Source of the DNA: Verrucomicrobiia bacterium
GTDB taxonomy: Bacteria; Verrucomicrobiota; Verrucomicrobiia; CAIQCK01
Length of the DNA stretch: 6,967 bases
Assembly: GCA_026417675.1 (NCBI GenBank)
Contig: JAOACV010000127.1
Coordinates: 1 to 6,967 of the forward strand
Reading direction: 5' to 3'
This document shows, piece by piece, positions 5,939 through 6,967 of the stretch. The translations under genes were made by a program, and so were the position numbers. A model generated the notes under the pieces. It was given only the letters and a program-made list of their open reading frames with translations. It did no database searches and was not told the DNA's origin. Position 1 is the stretch's first letter, and every line of letters begins with the position of its first letter.

Positions 5939-6967
5939 AACCTTTCCCTGCCACCTGCGCGTTGCTCCTTCTGTTGGCCGTCTCGCCGGGCGTGTTTCCG
6001 GCGCGGGGCGCGGCGAGATCGTCGGGCCAGCCGTCGGTTGTGCGCGTCAGCGTGACCTCGCAGGCCTACGATTTTCGGCGGCCGTGGACCAAGAAAGCTC
6101 CCTATTCCCTGCGCGCGCTGGGCGCGGTGTTGCCGAACAAATGCGTGCTCGTCACCGCCGAGTTCGTCGCGAACCACACGTATCTCGAACTGGAAAAGCC
6201 CGAAAGCGGCGCGAAGACCACGGCCAGGGTTGAGTGTGTGGATTACCAGGCCAACCTCGCCTTGCTGAAAGCGTCGGATGACAAATTCTTCGCCGGGTTC
6301 AAGCCGCTGGAGATGACCTCGGCGGGCAGCGGGGACCGTCTGACCGTGTTGCAGCTTGAGCCAAATGGATCGCCTGTGACGACCGAGGGTGTGATGTCCA
6401 CCGTCGCGGTCACGCGCATGCCCCACGACGACCTTGCCCTGCTGATCTACCGTGCCACGGTGGCTTTGCAGTTCTACGACGCGAGCATCACCATGCCCGT
6501 GCTCAAGGGCCGCAAGCTCGCCGGCATGATGGTGCGCTACGACCGCCGCACCCAGAATGCCGAAATCATCGCCGCTCCGGTTATCGAGCATTTCCTGAAG
6601 GCCGCCGCCAAGCCGCCGTATCGCGGATTCCCGCGCGCGGGCTTCAGCGCGTCGGCCACGCGGGACCCGCAGTTGCGGCGCTATGCGCGCCTGAACCCCG
6701 ATCCTCCCGCCGGCGTCTTCGTCACGGATGTCGTCAAGAACAGCCCCGCCGACCAAGCCGGATTGAAGGTTGGCGACGTGCTCGCGGCTGTGGACAATCA
6801 CGTCATTGACCAGGATGGCAACTACAACGACCCGATCCACGGCCGCATCCCGTTCACCCACCTGCTCTCGACGCGCCATTACGACGGCGACACGGTGAAG
6901 TTCAAGATCCTGCGCCTCGGCCAGCTCGACACGCTTAGCGTCACCCTCCGCCAGCGCCCGGCCGAGG
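5935..6967 (+). CDS. Catalytically dead Deg-like PDZ protein (pseudoprotease), 3' end beyond window
   Basis: The 344 visible residues begin with a signal peptide (MKPFPATCALLLLLAVSPGV, cut near ARGAA). The following 200 residues align by eye with the neighbouring protease: SVVRVSV and FRRPWT match SVVRINA and YRVPWT; VLVTAEFVANHTYLELEK matches ILTNAHVV to VEK; NLALLKA matches DLAQLKV; and MPVLKGRKLAGMMV matches GPVLQGGRVVGVAF. All three triad positions are replaced: His to Glu76, Asp to Asn107 and Ser to Ile185. The oxyanion loop GNSGG has become ASITM. A PDZ domain follows (about 230-342: AGVFVTDVVKNSPADQAGLKVGDVLAAVDN). The frame is open throughout, so this is not a decayed gene. A likely role is substrate binding, scaffolding or regulation of the upstream protease, inferred from the ATGA overlap and homology. 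Whether a second PDZ follows is unknown. No Shine-Dalgarno is visible, consistent with coupling. Confidence 0.85.
   Translation, partial: MKPFPATCALLLLLAVSPGVFPARGAARSSGQPSVVRVSVTSQAYDFRRPWTKKAPYSLRALGAVLPNKCVLVTAEFVANHTYLELEKPESGAKTTARVECVDYQANLALLKASDDKFFAGFKPLEMTSAGSGDRLTVLQLEPNGSPVTTEGVMSTVAVTRMPHDDLALLIYRATVALQFYDASITMPVLKGRKLAGMMVRYDRRTQNAEIIAAPVIEHFLKAAAKPPYRGFPRAGFSASATRDPQLRRYARLNPDPPAGVFVTDVVKNSPADQAGLKVGDVLAAVDNHVIDQDGNYNDPIHGRIPFTHLLSTRHYDGDTVKFKILRLGQLDTLSVTLRQRPAE

Noticed and set aside
5893..6879. 328-codon open frame on the minus strand opposite the pseudoprotease gene
   Set aside because: Antisense to a frame with a signal peptide, protease-fold homology and a PDZ domain; its own translation has no recognisable motif.

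Overview
The window is GC-rich (well over 60% G+C in the genes) with tightly packed coding sequence. The gene content suggests a Verrucomicrobiota-type (or Planctomycetota-like) bacterium: a secreted GHL6-like glycoside hydrolase with a beta-galactosidase-trimerisation-type domain, a Deg9-like protease with a second diverged PDZ domain, and little use of Shine-Dalgarno sequences. This assignment is inferred from gene families only, since no rRNA or marker gene is present.

Left block (1-1400, minus strand): a serine O-acetyltransferase (cysE, 1400-489) is followed 43 bp later by a class V cysteine desulfurase of the NifS/IscS type, which starts at 445 and runs off the left edge. Together they make a sulfur-supply unit: serine is activated to O-acetylserine for cysteine synthesis, and cysteine sulfur is then mobilised as persulfide for Fe-S clusters or tRNA thiolation.

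Divergent intergenic region (1401-1730): 330 bp separate cysE from the rightward genes. It holds an 18-bp near-perfect palindrome, a 7-bp GC-only hairpin followed on the minus strand by a T-rich tract (possible attenuator in the cysE leader), and a well-placed AGGTGG plus ATG that opens a 33-codon reading frame overlapping the cysE start. No RNA gene was recognised.

Right block (1731-6967, plus strand): a secreted 877-residue glycoside-hydrolase-like protein; after 107 bp, a secreted HtrA/Deg serine protease with an intact His-Asp-Ser triad, a PDZ domain and a Deg9-like C-terminal domain; then, overlapping it by ATGA, a second Deg-like protein that runs off the right edge. The second protein keeps the protease fold and one PDZ domain but has lost all three catalytic residues. 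The active protease and its catalytically dead paralogue, translationally coupled and both probably exported, are the most interesting content: they look like an enzyme and pseudoenzyme pair for envelope protein quality control or substrate capture.
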